A DNA stretch of 64,000 nucleotides from Cristatella mucedo (taxonomy: Eukaryota; Bryozoa; Phylactolaemata; Cristatellidae), in NCBI GenBank assembly GCA_009760855.2, contig WPIO01000022.1:3656501-3720500 (forward strand). Direction: 5' to 3'. A program made the translations under genes and the position numbers. Below are positions 43,970-57,094 of this stretch, in pieces (position 1 is the first letter of the stretch; every line of letters begins with the position of its first letter). The notes under the pieces are model-generated. The model did not search any database and had not been told where the DNA came from. It saw nothing but the letters and a program-made list of their open reading frames with translations.

Positions 43970-45390
43970 GAATTTCCAGTTTTATACTTTATAACAAGCG
44001 GATGGCATTTCGAATAAGGATCAGTAAAACGATTTCTTATCCGGATAGATACAGTACTCATGCCTTGTAGGTGAGGGAAAGCTGTCAGAATTTCGGGAAA
44101 CTTCGCTATCAAATATATGCTGTTTAACTCCGTTTCTCGCCGAAAGGGTTACAAAGTCGAGCTAGCGAGCTATTTAGTTAAGTTCACGCTTACGTTTCAT
44201 CTGCAATTATCCCCTGAAACGCAAAACCTTTCACTTCTGATAGATTTAGCTGAAAAAGCGATGCCATCACTGTTCTTTCTTGTTGCAAGATTGACAATGA
44301 AAGAGTGAGCTTGAGTGGAGCCTACGTCACAAATGAATTACTTCATTATCATTGTGTCTGCTACAGGCGTCGGTGATCATCTGGAAGACCATAATTGCGC
44401 ATGCCTGCATAGCTGAAGAGAAATATAGATACCCAATCTTATTGCACTGATCTGTTCAGTTCATGCTCAATTGGGGATATGTGGAGCACTGCTTATTTGC
44501 TTCCATTTTTGCCAGCTAACAGTGCATCCAGGCCCAAATTGCACGTGGCTCAGCTGGGTTAACCTCAGAAATGAGCATTTCATCCTGTATTTATGGGGTG
44601 CGATATACATTGCTGTAAACAAACATTAGCAAGAAAAATATAAACTTTGTAAAAATAGCTTGAACTGACATCCATAAATATTATATGCCATCCCAAATAT
44701 TTCGATTTTTAGGCACCTATCACTCAATTCCATGAGCAAGTCATCATTTGTAAAGTAGAATATTGTTTAGTGATTTTCATGGTGATAGTATAACTGTTCC
44801 TATCTGAATTTCGCGAGCATAACCTTTGTTGGGATTACTTTCACCAGAGATTGTTAATCTAGCTAGTTTAAATTTATTAATTTATATAGTCTATTTGTTT
44901 AATCAAAGGTAATATATTTTAATTTAGGCAGGTCATGAATTAAATTATTTTTTATCCCCAACAAATTTTTTCATATTGATCCCTAGTTTTGAAGTAATGG
45001 AATTTCATTTAAACATACTAGTGTAGTATTGCTTAGCTGGCTAAAACTACCAAATAAATTATGTAAACCAAAAACTAATTTGGCTGCTGCTTGGAATTAC
45101 TATTAACTTATAGAGTCACAAAGTTAATAATGTAGCCAGCACGTAATGTAATTGGTAAAACCTGGTAAAAGCTAACAGCCATCATTGGTCAAGTAATTTT
45201 TCCTGCTGACTATATATCCCTACCTTTAAATGGATAATCTAGGTGTACTGGTTGAACGCCTATACATATGCTCAATGGACAAATGTCGGAACAGAGCTGC
45301 AATACTTACATCTACTGTTGTTGGCTAACATAGTCCAGATTTGAAACCTGATTTATGCAGTTACGGTTGGGTGGAGTAACCATGGTCTTT
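43970..45390. other. No gene recognised
   Basis: AT-rich DNA, especially 44.6-45.2 kb, without supported genes. A 63-codon frame at 44117 has no domain. Confidence 0.4.
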
Positions 45391-45394
45391 GTAA

Positions 45395-46290
45395 TTCTAA
45401 TAATAATAATAATAATACATTGATATATCGTTTTTGGAGAGCACAATCTCTTTCTAGGCACTTTATATAGGCTGTTATGGAAGTATGATCAAATGGTTAC
45501 CGGCAGTACGCACAATAACCACAAACACTACATTCTTTGAGCTGACATTCACAGAGTCAACTTGCAAGTATGGTTAGTGGCTGCATGCACAGTTTCGGCA
45601 CATAAGCAGATAAAGAACGAATCACAAGGACCTACTTGATGCTATAATGAAAAAGCTCGTTTTTAGCTTCTTTTAAATATCGTCACGTCTGGAGATGTCG
45701 TGGCTTCAGTTGAGAGTGAGTTCCAGGCTTCATGTGCATACGAACTAAAATCACGGTTTCCCAAAGATTTGAGGATCTTACGAGGTGCAGCTAGACGGTT
45801 TGATTCAGAAAAGCAAGTGGTTTGATGTCTAGCCTGGTAGGGAAGTATTACTAATAGGTAGGCTGGATTAAGAGAATGAAGAGACCTAAAAGTGAGTGGC
45901 AGAGTCTTGAAGTCGATGCACTGCCTGACTATGAGCCACTTCAGATCGGCTGGAAGTGGTGTGCTTTAGCAACTGCGACGCTCACGGTAGACTAGCCGAG
46001 CTGCAGAGTTTTGCACCAGCTTTTAGCGCTCGATTGCATAGACCGGTAGACCAGCAAGCAGTGAGTTACAGATGTCCAGACGGGATGTCACGAATCCGTA
46101 GACCAACTTCGACGAGGTATACCTGTCTAAGCAAATTCCAAGTTAAAAATTCAAGCAGCGATACGCAGCTAAAAGTATGAAGACTTGAATGAGGGGCGGA
46201 TGTGATGTGCCTGACTTGAAGGACAGGCTTTCGAAGAGGACACTTGTACTTTGCGCAGATGCCACACGGTGCTGGCAGTGCTGTAAACGT
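45395..46290 (-). mobile_element. LINE LB 3' half
   Basis: The AATAATAATAATAATACATT tail and AGAGCACAATCTCTTTCTAGG start the minus-strand LB end. The untranslated part (CACATAAGCAGATAAAGAAC) and C-terminal coding region follow, with many changes, up to the linker near 46.25 kb. Confidence 0.8.
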
Positions 46291-46299
46291 TAGCCCTTC

Positions 46300-47095
46300 C
46301 AGATTTTATGTCACGCTAGGTTTTACCACGACTAATAATTTGATTGTATCTTAATTTAATTTGGGAAAACGTGCTGCCACACATGTACGGATGTCAGAAA
46401 TATATTTAGCAAGATATTAAAAGATTTAGACGTGCTTGAAGGCTAGGTGGGATCAAAGCATGGTGCAGCCTTGTGTCTTCTGAATAGAAATGATAGCCTA
46501 GAATGTGCTTAGTGATTACATCTGCAAGAGGGAGAGTATACATCATGAAAAATGGCAGAACAAGCTCACATATTTTTAAACACTGCATTGTAATTGTTCA
46601 TCTGATGGTTGTTTGTCGTTGATATACATGCTCCGGAGTCTTCCACTGAGGTAGGACAAAAATCATGACACGGCGGTGCCAGAAATGCCAGAGCGAAATG
46701 AGAGCCACTCGTGAAGGATTCGTGATCAATAGTATCTCCCGATGCCGAAAGACCGAGCATAACTAGCAGATTGACTTCAGCTAAGACTGCATTCCTGTAA
46801 AATTCATTAAATACCGGAAGCAGTTATGACTCTGTGGTGTGACTGACTCTAAAAACAAAGACTGGAACCTATTCGCTAGGTTTAAAGTTTCAATGTAAGA
46901 GTTCAGCTGGTCTGCCACAACTCGTTCCGGTACCTATAATAGGAAAGACACGAGGGTGACTGGGGGAAGTTATTTAAGCTCTCTTCGTTTAGTGCTGCTT
47001 TCTTAATTGCTGGAATACAATCAGCCTTTTTGCAAGGTGCAGAGAAAAGGCTTGAGACTAAGGAAATAATTATTACGTTAGTCATCCACAGCGGC
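46300..47095 (-). mobile_element. LINE RT core fragment
   Basis: On the minus strand: SSLFSAPCKKADCIPAIKKA (RT entry, 47.0 kb), LGLSASGDTIDHESF (palm, from 'LDLSAAFDTIDHEIL', 46.75 kb) and LPLADVITKHILGYHFYSED (46.5 kb), where the usual YADD reads YSED. The catalytic motif is lost, so it is dead. L2/CR1 type; nearest to LA by order of motifs. Confidence 0.75.
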
Positions 47096-47149
47096 AGCAG
47101 ATCTATCTATCGTGCAAGCACAACAGCGGGAATGGGGTGAAGAGGGTTT

Positions 47150-47305
47150 GATCCTATGCATGTCACCTCTAACCGTGCTATGCTTATTGACATCAAGCAT
47201 GCTATTAATAATCATTCGATCATGCCTCCGGTACTGCAAATGCAAAGTGCCTTGACAGATTGCAAGTTTGCTGAGGATGCTACACACATTTATTATTACA
47301 GATAT
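47150..47305 (+). mobile_element. LB 3' tail
   Basis: CATGTCACCTCTAACCGTGC, ATCAAGCATGCTATTAATAA and a worn GTGCCTTGACAGATTG-type end with an ATT-rich finish; LB tail, plus strand. Confidence 0.75.
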
Positions 47306-47309
47306 TAGT

Positions 47310-48295
47310 AGTCTTCTTTGTCTGGAAAATTTATTCCACGACGATTTCAGTCGTGGCCGGGGTGTATGTAGATATTGAGGTTTTGTGAGGAATTGGGGTA
47401 GAGGTGTCCTGCGGGGATGGTATTGCAGGTGAGTGATCCAGTGATGATGCAGTTACCTTAATCATAGGCTCACTGAACATGCACTCTCATAGCTTATAAT
47501 GAAAATTGCATTGATCGTTGGGACATAAGATCATTATGCACATGCTTTTGACTAGTGCCTGGTTCAATATCTTAATGTAAACGCTGTGGAAATAGTCTGC
47601 TAATTGGAACGGACAACAATGAAGAGTCTGGTAAGAACAGGACTGGTCTTTTACCGGTCCATCCGCCTACTAGTTTTCGATTGGGATTGTGCAGGGCCTT
47701 TTCGAAGCAACTCACTGATATGCATGCTCTTTAATCTTCAAATTGCTTACCACGCACCGCAATTTTACAAATCACTCTAGTTTTAACTATAATGTATGTA
47801 GAAATTACATCAGTCGCTAGTAGGACTTCTGAGAATTAAGATCCAGTTAGTGGCGATAGCTAAAAGAACCAAATGAATGAGCTAGGTAACACATGTAAGT
47901 AATAGCAAGAGCTACAATAATTAGATCACTCCTAATCAACTGAGTTCAGTTTGCTGGGGTGTTAAGTATAGCACCAACAGCTGCTCATTTCAGCATGGAT
48001 TTATAAAACGCCTACAATTATGAGAAATGGTGAATTTCTGAGCGACCGGATGGTATGAAACAAAACTTCTCAAAATTGGAAAAAAATTTGTTATTTTTAA
48101 TGCTGCAAATATGGAATGCAATAGCTGAATTTGTTGGGCTCAAAGTGCTCAAGCAGTCATGACCTTAGTTAGCTTCGCAATCAACGTTGTCCTTCAGTAG
48201 GGGACGAGCCAGGTCCTGTGCCAGCTGTCTTGCAGTGTACCTGAAACGTCTCCCGAATTTTAAGTAAAAGTGATTAATTACCAAGCCGTTACAGT
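47310..48295. other. No gene recognised
   Basis: No open frame or repeat family is supported here. Confidence 0.4.
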
Positions 48296-48329
48296 CGGTA
48301 CATATGTATGCATATAAATAAATAAATAA

Positions 48330-48406
<77 letters not shown>
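48330..48406. repeat. Composite TA then TG microsatellite
   Basis: A TA run switches to about 60 bp of TG. Read on the other strand it is CA then TA, the same arrangement as at 33.0 and 50.1 kb. Confidence 0.97.
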
Positions 48407-48409
<3 letters not shown>

Positions 48410-48544
48410 ATATATGTATGCAGACTTGTGTGTGTCCTAATGTACAGGTGTCGGCATTGTACCGACAATGAGCTATGCAGGCCCTGAATGCAATCGAGGA
48501 ACTGCATAGCTTTGAATGTGGGCTGCAGTTTTGAATGCCGAGCA

Positions 48545-48680
48545 GCTTTCATGTCGCCCCTAATCATGTTATTCATGTTGTTTATCAAGCGTGTTTCCTT
48601 TGCAGCAAATGTAAATGTATGCCTAGAAAGAGATCAATTTCTTTGAGGGCGCTTTCTCAAGTGTATTATTGTTATTACAT
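48545..48680 (+). mobile_element. LB 3' tail
   Basis: ATGTTATTCATGTTGTTTAT, CAGCAAATGTAAATGTATGC and GAGGGCGCTTTCTCAAGTG with an ATT-type end; plus strand, fairly well kept. Confidence 0.85.
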
Positions 48681-48689
48681 GTGGACTCT

Positions 48690-49825
48690 GTTAGTTTCGT
48701 ACAATTCCTTATCTTGTCGAATGTCTTGAAGGCATGACGAGTGTTGCCAATTGTTATTGTTCTTTGCATGTTATTATATAATTATTATTATTATAAATTG
48801 ATATTATGATGTTATTGGCAATAATTGCTTGCTACCCATCAGAGAAATTTCTACTCGAGTGAAGAATGCTCGTAAGACTTGTTTTATCTTGCCAGTTATT
48901 ATTGATAAAATACGGACTCATCCATCGTATTTTTATACGGCCAAGGGTGTGTGCTTATTCTCAGCTTGAGGAAGAGAGATTTCAGATTTTAGTCAGCAAT
49001 CTAGTCTCTAGACTCTACGCTGTACCCTTTTTTTCTATTCGGCCTCTGCCAAGCGCTGTACTCAGCGTCGTGCTCAGAATGTTCTCGGCCATTCTATTCT
49101 TCTGCCGCGTCAATGCTCGACGATTCTCCGGAGCTATAAGAACTATTATAACTTGAAAAGGTGCTAGATACTTAAATGTGTATGCACCGTGGTCAAGAGC
49201 CAGAGGGAAAGCGAGCAGGTTAACGGGAGGGGGCAAAGGGAGCGGCTTCAGCCCTAACTATAGGCTGCCGCAGCCATTTTAGTCTATTCTTTGCCGGGAT
49301 AATGCATTTAGCCCTCAGCCATTGAGCAATAAGCCCGGTGGCCATCCAGGTTCCATTGGCAGCAGGGACTACCAGGCTACTGGGTATGTGGTCGGTACTC
49401 TGCGTCAGCACAGCGCTTCCTAGTAGCTTCCGAATAGCACTGTCTGGTCTAGCAGAATGCCGCAGTGACGTTTCTCACCTTCATTGTTTGGAGCTTTTCA
49501 AGTAGGAGTCGATTTTCTGGGAAGGGGGTCAAATGGCTTCTACGTTCCTGGAGATGAGCCGAAGATGTTTAGAATCCTCTAGAATCCTAACATCCTGCTG
49601 GAACAGTTTCACTTACAAAGTAGCAGTGTGGTCCGCCTAACAGCGACGACCTATTTTGCTCCGACTTAGTGCTCACCTTCTCAATCTGTCACTCTAGCGG
49701 GTTGTCAGAAACAGTGTAACACTGACGTGCTACATGCGCCATGTTATGATTGGGCCCCTTGGTCAAGGCATTGCAAGGAAAGTTTCACGAATCCTCAGTG
49801 GGACCAAATATGCCATGCATACGTG
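48690..49825. other. No gene recognised
   Basis: Open frames at 48866-49156 (plus) and 49015-49236 and 49220-49411 (minus) have no recognised domain. The part from about 49.4 kb could be an upstream piece of the NeSL-like LINE, but I cannot show it. Confidence 0.3.
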
Positions 49826-49830
49826 TGCAT

Positions 49831-49839
49831 GCACACACA

Positions 49840-49920
<81 letters not shown>

Positions 49921-49939
49921 ACACACACTCACTCACTCA

Positions 49940-49975
<36 letters not shown>

Positions 49976-50040
49976 TACAGACACAGACACAGACACACAC
50001 ACACACACACACACACAACACAGGCACAGGCACAGGCACA

Positions 50041-50114
<74 letters not shown>

Positions 50115-50115
50115 C
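49831..50115. repeat. Complex CA array ending in TA
   Basis: CA repeats with blocks of ACTC, ACAGAT, ACAGAC and AGGCAC, closing with about 20 bp of TA. The long His-Thr frames through it are artefacts. Confidence 0.98.
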
Positions 50116-50314
50116 TATTATTTATCTATCATGCCACCAGAACTTCTCTCAGCTGCACTCGTTATCCTCTCACCTTGCTCGTAAACACAACTCCACGCTC
50201 CTTGTCCGAAGCTCGCTCTGCCCCTTCGTCTGTTCATCAGTGGCAGTACTCCAGCAAACACCTCATCGGTAGAATAACCCTATTCTCTCCTGGCATCTAG
50301 CTTGACTCGGGACG

Positions 50315-50328
50315 CCCCCCCCCCCCCC
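50315..50328. repeat. Run of 14 C
   Basis: A C homopolymer of 14 bases, a likely site of length variation or assembly error. Confidence 0.95.
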
Positions 50329-50339
50329 GACGTCCCCAC

Positions 50340-53165
50340 ATCATCGTTGACGACACCCTCTCGCATTGTTCCACGTGCCACACCATCTGAGGCACTTTTC
50401 TCTTGCCCCGATGTTGACGCCCTCTGAGGCCTCACTGGTACCCGTACCTCAGCCTATGGGACAGCTGTCACCGACTCGTCACCGACGCTCCACGTTCAAC
50501 TAGAGAGTTCTTCGAGCTATGGCTGCCCCATTTACATGCCAGACTCCTGGCGAATGACTGACACGGCTTCGTGGTCTCCATTCTCCTTCTAAGCGAGGGC
50601 TGGTTTGTGGTTTGCCCAATGCCTGGTCAAGGATCACGAGCAAAGGCACGGCCGCACTCGTCCTGAGCCTCCGCCATCTTGACCGGACGGTTCTGCATCT
50701 GGCAGTCTGTGGCTGTGGGATGCGATGTGGGCCTCGCGTCTGCATCGCCTCTAGGCATCATCCAACCGCCCGCACCGACCGGCCGTCCGAGAGAGCCCGT
50801 CCCGATGCCAGCGCTGTACGACTGCTTCACCGCGACCTAGCAGCATGCAGCTCCTACTGGGAGACCAAGTCGCCGGCCCGATCTGTTGGCAGTGACAACC
50901 CCGGACCATCCCTTCTCACCCGGCTCAGCCATCCAATCTGGCGTGTCTCCGCTATCGGATGCGGACGTTGCCACCAGCCTTCGCAAAGCCCGAAACACGG
51001 GTAGCTGTCCGTCTTGAATATCGCCACTTACGCCTCGTCGACCCGGGTTGCAAGCTCATTGCATGCATCCTGAACGGCTGCCTCCACTTTGGGGACGTCC
51101 CTTCCTCGTGGAAAACGAGTTTCACAATCCTCATCGACTAGAAGGGCGACCCAAGCATTCCCGGTAACTTCTGTCCCATCATGCTCTTGCCCACTCTTTA
51201 CAAACTGCTCTCGGGCAACCTGGCCACTACTGTGCAACTACCTGGCTGTGCAAGTTCGTTGGTGGCCGTGGGCTGCTGTCACTGCAACAAAAGGGCTTTG
51301 TTCCGGGTGTGGAGGGCTGCCTAGAGCAGTGCGTTCTTGTGGAGAGCGCCTTTGACGAGGTCAGAGATCGGAAGGGCACTGGCGTTGTGTACTCGGCGTT
51401 CCTTGACATACGGAGTGCCTTTGGCAGCATTCTACACGTCTCCCTTCTCAGTGTGTTTCGTCCGGAATGGAGGAGAGATTCTGCAGGTTTGTTGAGCGCC
51501 TCTAAAGCGGCTTGCTCCTGGAGCTTCGGGTTCGCGATGAGACGCTGGTGACGTTTCCTACGACTGCCGGCGTCCGGGAGGGCGACCCTCTATCACCGAA
51601 TCTCTTCTGGTGCAGTGTCGTCGCCAGAAAGGGTGTGAAGGCCGTGCCCGCATCAATCACCTAACAAGACAGGTGGATCCCCGAGCTGCCGGAGACCGAG
51701 TCAGTGGCCTACCTTGGAGCCCCGCAGGGTATCGGGCAGCCTAGGGCTGAAATAGAACAGGCCTGCTCTTCCCTTGCAAGGGGCATTAACCTGCTTCAGG
51801 CCAACCGTCTCGCCGCTTGGCAAAAGCCTCGCGGATTTTTCTCCTGCCACGGCTCGACTATCTTTGTCGGGCGCGGCTTGTGCCTAAGGCTGCTCTGCAA
51901 CCTGCCAAAAAGGCACTGATAGAGCTACATCGCTTCACGTGAGGTCTACCGAACTTTACATCGATGCATTTCCCGTTTGCGCCTCGCTCTGCGGGCTGGC
52001 TTGGTATGATCCGATTTGGGACGAACGCCTCCATCCTAGGAGCTTCGCATGCCCGTCGGATGCTATGGTCGCCCGACACGTACGTCCGTCAAGTCGCCCA
52101 CCACAGACTTGACTGTGCAGTCGCCAGCCTGAATGGCACGCCATAGTCTAATGAGGAGCTTTTTCGATACCTGAGCTCAGCAGCCTTTGGCCCTGGCTAC
52201 AGGTTTGGCCCGACCTCACTGTGGTCAGACGGGCATAAGTGGCTCTCCTGTTGCCTCTCGCTGGCTGGCCCTGAAGTGGTGGCTGTGCCCAGCGACCCTG
52301 ACAGCATCGAGCACTGAATCGTGTCGCGAGTGGTCACCACTTAGCTGTGAGAATTCGCCAGGATCGTGGAAGGCCGTGCTTGGGCGGGCCAGCCTGCACA
52401 GAGCAGGGTCAGCCGCTGTCTGGCCACGGACAGATTCACCACCCACAGTCACTTCTTGACCACGGGTCTTGGCCTGTCATTCTGGGCTTAGCGGTTCGTG
52501 CACCTGGGCGTACAGCAGGAGGCTGCTGTCAGGAGTCGGTCATACCCTGGGCCGGTTACCAGCAGCCGCCTATGCTGCAAGGAGGCAGAGACCGTTTTCC
52601 ACATGCTGAGCCACTGCCGGCCGATGCCACAGGCAATTACGGCCTGATACAACCTGGTTCTGGGCCACCTAATCGGAGCTTTTCCGGCTACCGCACTCAA
52701 CTGCATGTCAGCTAGCCGGGCCCTCCTGCTTGCCTATGGTCTGAATCTCAAGCCAGACCTGGTCATTGACAACGGCACTGATTTAGTTATTATTTAGGTA
52801 AAGAGGCCGTTCGACAGCAGCAAGGATGCTCTGATTGTGGCGGCCCAGAACAAGACCGATAAATATGCAGCCATTGCCCGGTCTTTCCAGACCGCTGGCT
52901 ACCGGTCAGCAGTAGAGGCTCTTCGTGGTCGGCCTCTCGGCAGCTAGTGGCCTAACAATGAAGCTTGCATGGCCGACGTCGGCAGCCCACGCTCGGAGAG
53001 AAAGGCATTAAGGTGGCACTGCTTCTCTGACGCCACCGGCTTCTCTGACGCCACGAAGACGTGTGGTCACTGTTCCTGAACCGGGAGGTACGGGTAGCAC
53101 CCGCGACAACGGCAGGGCAGGGAGCCGCTGAATAAAGTATATATTCGTGTTAAATATTTTAATAA
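50340..53165 (+). mobile_element. NeSL/R2-like LINE with RLE
   Basis: The plus strand encodes, in shifting frames: SSWKTS-ILI-KGDPS-PGNF, LLPTLYKLLSGNLAT, QKGFVPGVEGCLEQCVLVES, VYSAFLDIRSAFGS, GVREGDPLSPNLFWC, SVAYLGAPQGI, then C-KEAETVFHMLSHC and PDLVIDNGTDLVII followed by VKRPFD. The last two are the zinc motif and the PD-x-D/E-x-K core of the restriction-like endonuclease that R2/NeSL-group LINEs carry after the reverse transcriptase. NEACMAD-GS-RSERKALRWH and the end match the group C-terminus. The YADD box that should follow the GDPLSP motif is missing, apparently deleted near 51.63-51.69 kb, and there are many stops and frame breaks. The GC-rich composition differs from its surroundings. 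Confidence 0.85.
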
Positions 53166-54480
53166 ATCTTTAGTATATGTAACTGACCTTGCTCTGCTAG
53201 ATCTATCAGCTACCTTCGGAACCGTGGTGGTATACTAGGTAAGGCAGTTGCTTTTCACCAGTTCTGTCCCGAGATAGTGGGATCTAATCCTGCAATGCAT
53301 AATACCCACATGGTCTTTGTGGCTTTGTGGAGTTACAGACGGAGACACATTAAATGCCATTAATCACAATATTCTACTTGAGCGATTGAGAATAACGATC
53401 TGTCTGGCAGGCGAGGTACTGGCGTGATTTAAATCATTCTTGTCTGATCGGGTTCAATCCGTGTCGTGTGGGGCTCGGGTCTCACCCACGAGACCCTTCA
53501 CCTGAGGAGTCCCTCAAGGGTTCTTCTTTGGTCCCTTGCTGTTCTAGATTTATACTCAATGTCTGGGAAAAGTGATTAAGGTCTTAAGTGATTAAGTGAT
53601 TATGATATCACATTAATGCTGACGATACTCATCTGTATTAGTTATGCAAACTATTGGAATCAGCTACGGCCACTGATCAACTGAATGCTTACCCTACCAA
53701 CATTTCTCGGTAAATTTCTTGATACTAAAAGACAAAAAACTGAACTTCTTTTCATGGGACACCCGAAGCCTTCACCGGGATTAGAAAGCTTTACTCTAAT
53801 AATAGGTTATAGTTTTGTGCAACCAGCACCAAGTGCCCGAAGTTTACGTGTCGTTTTCAAAAACTGCCTAAATTTTTAAAACTTCATTGAGAATTCTGCT
53901 TCAATAGCTAGCCATCACGTCCGATCCCTATCTAAGATAAGGAGCCGTCTTCCGCGGTGGCTTGCAAAACATTTAACTAGCTCCTTATTTCTGTCTCGGC
54001 TTGATATGTATTATTCCCTTTTGGTTGAGCTACAAAATAAACCAACTAGGCCACTACAAATGGCCATGAATATGGCCACACGGCTAGTTTTTAAGTCGCA
54101 GAGGTTAGACTACGAGTCTTCTTTACTAAAAAAGGTATGATGGCTGCCGGTCGATCAACGATTACAGAGCAAAGTTCTTAAGCTGACCCACAAGGCCTGC
54201 CTCGGCTTGACTCCTCCATACGTAGCTCAACTGCTGCACTAGTTTCAGCCTTGTTATGCCCCCCAGGTCCTGTATGGACAATGAACTTGCTGTTCCATTA
54301 CTCCGCTTAAAGACCGTTGGCGATAGAAGCTGTAGCTTTGCAGGCACTAGATTATGGAATGCGCTTCCACGATTTTTACGTAACGATAGCTATATATATA
54401 CAATCTCTTACAAATTTCCGAAAGCCCGTGATGAGTTAATGATAATATGTCTTCTAGAGGCTTTTTCAAGCAGAGTCAAG
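53150..54480 (+). mobile_element. LINE LA copy split by a SINE
   Basis: Plus strand. LALLDLSATFGT is broken at 53220 and resumes at about 53356 with AINHNILLERL. Then come GVPQGFFFGPLLF, NADDTHLY-like sequence near 53.62 kb, LLFMGHPKPSPGLESF, VVFKNCLNF, a DYSFLLVEL thumb and CLGLTPPYVAQLL, ending in a 3' region without a clear LA tail. L2/CR1-type reverse transcriptase, with several frame breaks. Confidence 0.85.
53221..53355 (+). mobile_element. SINE: tRNA head with LA tail
   Basis: Inserted in the palm of the LA copy. The head has a box-A-like TGGTATACTAGGTAAGG (53228) and a box-B-like GGGATCTAATCC (53279-53290). The rest, AATACCCACATGGTCTTTGT and GGCTTTGTGGAGTTACAGAC, is the LA 3' tail. 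The join shows a SINE that borrowed the LA recognition end. Confidence 0.8.
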
Positions 54481-54489
54481 ATGTTTTAT

Positions 54490-55205
54490 ACTGAAAAGGT
54501 AAAATTTATAATTTTTTGGATGAAGCTAGAATAGCCGCCAATGAGTGGATCGCCTTGGATGTGCAATTTAAGCATGCTGCCGATTTTCAGAGGAAAGCTT
54601 TGTTCAAAGAGAAGATAACATTTTTCAAGCTTGTAAAGAAAGGATTTAAATGGTTATAAGAGTGTTCGATAACTTAAAATTAAGAAGACCAACTTCAGCT
54701 AGAGCGTAACCAGAGGAGCCCCGAGCGGCGGCTAAAGCTAAAAGCCATCGTTGCGGCTTACCATTGTGGAATGCCGAGGATTACCAAAGTTATTGCAACG
54801 ACTTCTCTTTACACCGACACTAGAGGTTTCTGGGTTTCGTGTCTTTAGCACGAAGCTTCCAGCTATCCTAAACTTTTTAACGAGCTTAACTTACCGTCAA
54901 AGAGAGAAGCTATAACAACAAGTTTCAGGGGTAATAAGAACGTTTACCGTAGTGTTTTTGAAGTGAAGAGCTTGATCTTTTAAAAAAATCTTCTTTTTAA
55001 GGTTCAGCTTGCTTTTCGCCAAGTTCGCAGCTGGGCCCTCAATCATGGGAAACCGACTGGACTTGACTGCCATTTCTACGAATAGAGGCAGAGCCAAAGG
55101 GCGTTCGTGAACCTTCGACTAAACTCGGGTTCGGATCATTGCCGTAACCTTTGAATGTGGGCTGCTAGCTCAGCCAGTTGCATCTCTTCCTGCTTCAGCT
55201 TCATG
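54490..55205. other. No gene recognised
   Basis: Unassigned; no repeat family or open frame of note. Confidence 0.4.
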
Positions 55206-55209
55206 CACT

Positions 55210-55741
<532 letters not shown>

Positions 55742-55749
55742 GATGGAAT

Positions 55750-56980
55750 AGACACCACCACAACCTTTCAGACTCGCTGTTAGATTTATTCTGATATTCT
55801 TATGTCCTCATTATGTTCACGGAATCGAGCAACCAGTAATCGTAATTAAGTTACTTCCTAAAAACATATGCCTGCATAGCCTACAATTCAGGTAGTACCA
55901 TTTGCTAACGAATGCTAAAAACTGGGCGAGCAAACAAAAGTACAAGTCAGGCAGAGAAATCTAGCACAGGAAACTTCCTGATCGGGAGCAGAATAAAGCC
56001 AGTTGTCACAAAAAGACACCAACAAGCAGCGAGTTATTGAAAGCCGATGAGGATAGAAGGGCCAAGGATACAAAAGGAGTTTGACAGGGCCAATGCAGGC
56101 GATTGTGCGTCAGACCGCTGACGCTGGACGGCAACAATCGCATCGCATATATCTACGCAGTCTGTTACGTGACGCTCTACATTTGGTCCTGATCGTCGCA
56201 TTAGGGAACGGTGCCACCCTAAGCACCCCGAAGAGATGAGGATGTATGCAGCTGCGGTAGAGCACAAGGCGTTTCTCGAGGTGTATTTTGGACTCACCCC
56301 TGTACTTTATATGCACAATTCTTATTGAACAGATAAATCGCTAGCACCACAGCCATAACTGTTTGTATGGTAATCGCATTGAGCTACATCTCTTGTGAGA
56401 TAAATTCTCTAGCACCACCTTCTCAACTATTTGGATGGCGACCGCATTAAGCTCTATCTCTTTTCTATCCTGAGATGGTAGCATTGCAAAACAGAACCTT
56501 AGTTGAAATCTTTCAGATACTCATACCTGGATGTCGCCAGTCTCTTGAAACTAATGTTGGTAAAACTGTACTCTTACTGATTGGCAGGCGCACTTTCACA
56601 TCCGGGTGAAAGGGCGAACTTTGACTTCCTGGGGTATTTTAATTCTATAGTGCACATAAGGTATTCGAAACTTGTGTAATAGGAATTCATTAGCAGCCTG
56701 TTCATGGCTTTGACTCGAGGCTAGCGCTGTGCATGTTTTATTTGGAACACGGCCAGCATAGTGTAATTTAAATTCCAGACTGTCTCGATAGCTGCATACG
56801 AAACGGCAACGATTTTCTTAGATCCGTGAAGTTTGCTTCTTGATGGACTGCCAATGCAATCCCTGAAGCCAAGTGCACTCTTATCGAAAAAAGGGAGGGG
56901 GAGAAGGGACGCCTACCTGGTTCATTTTCTTTCTCCACAGACCAATTAGTTTGGCTGCAGCCTCAAGAAAATAGAGATAA
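55750..56980. other. No gene recognised
   Basis: Two overlapping minus-strand frames (56034-56297 and 56110-56316) have no recognised domain. Short phrases recur at 56335-56395 and 56395-56460 (CTAGCACCAC, GGTAATCGCATTGAGCT and variant), a diverged local duplication of about 65 bp. Confidence 0.4.
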
Positions 56981-56984
56981 TAAT

Positions 56985-57090
56985 ACTAATTATAATAATG
57001 CATTAGATTTAGCACCCTCAAAGAACTCAATCGCTTTCTAAGCGCTTTACATTTACTTCAAGGGGAGCATGATCAATGGTTAGTAGTAGA
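56985..57090 (-). mobile_element. LB 3' tail
   Basis: AATAATGCATTAGATTTAGC, AGAACTCAATCGCTTTCTAAG and GGAGCATGATCAATGGTTAG: LB tail in minus orientation. Confidence 0.85.
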
Positions 57091-57094
57091 TAGT

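Noticed and set aside
49727-50300. Three overlapping His-Thr frames up to 188 codons
   Set aside because: They are products of the CA array.
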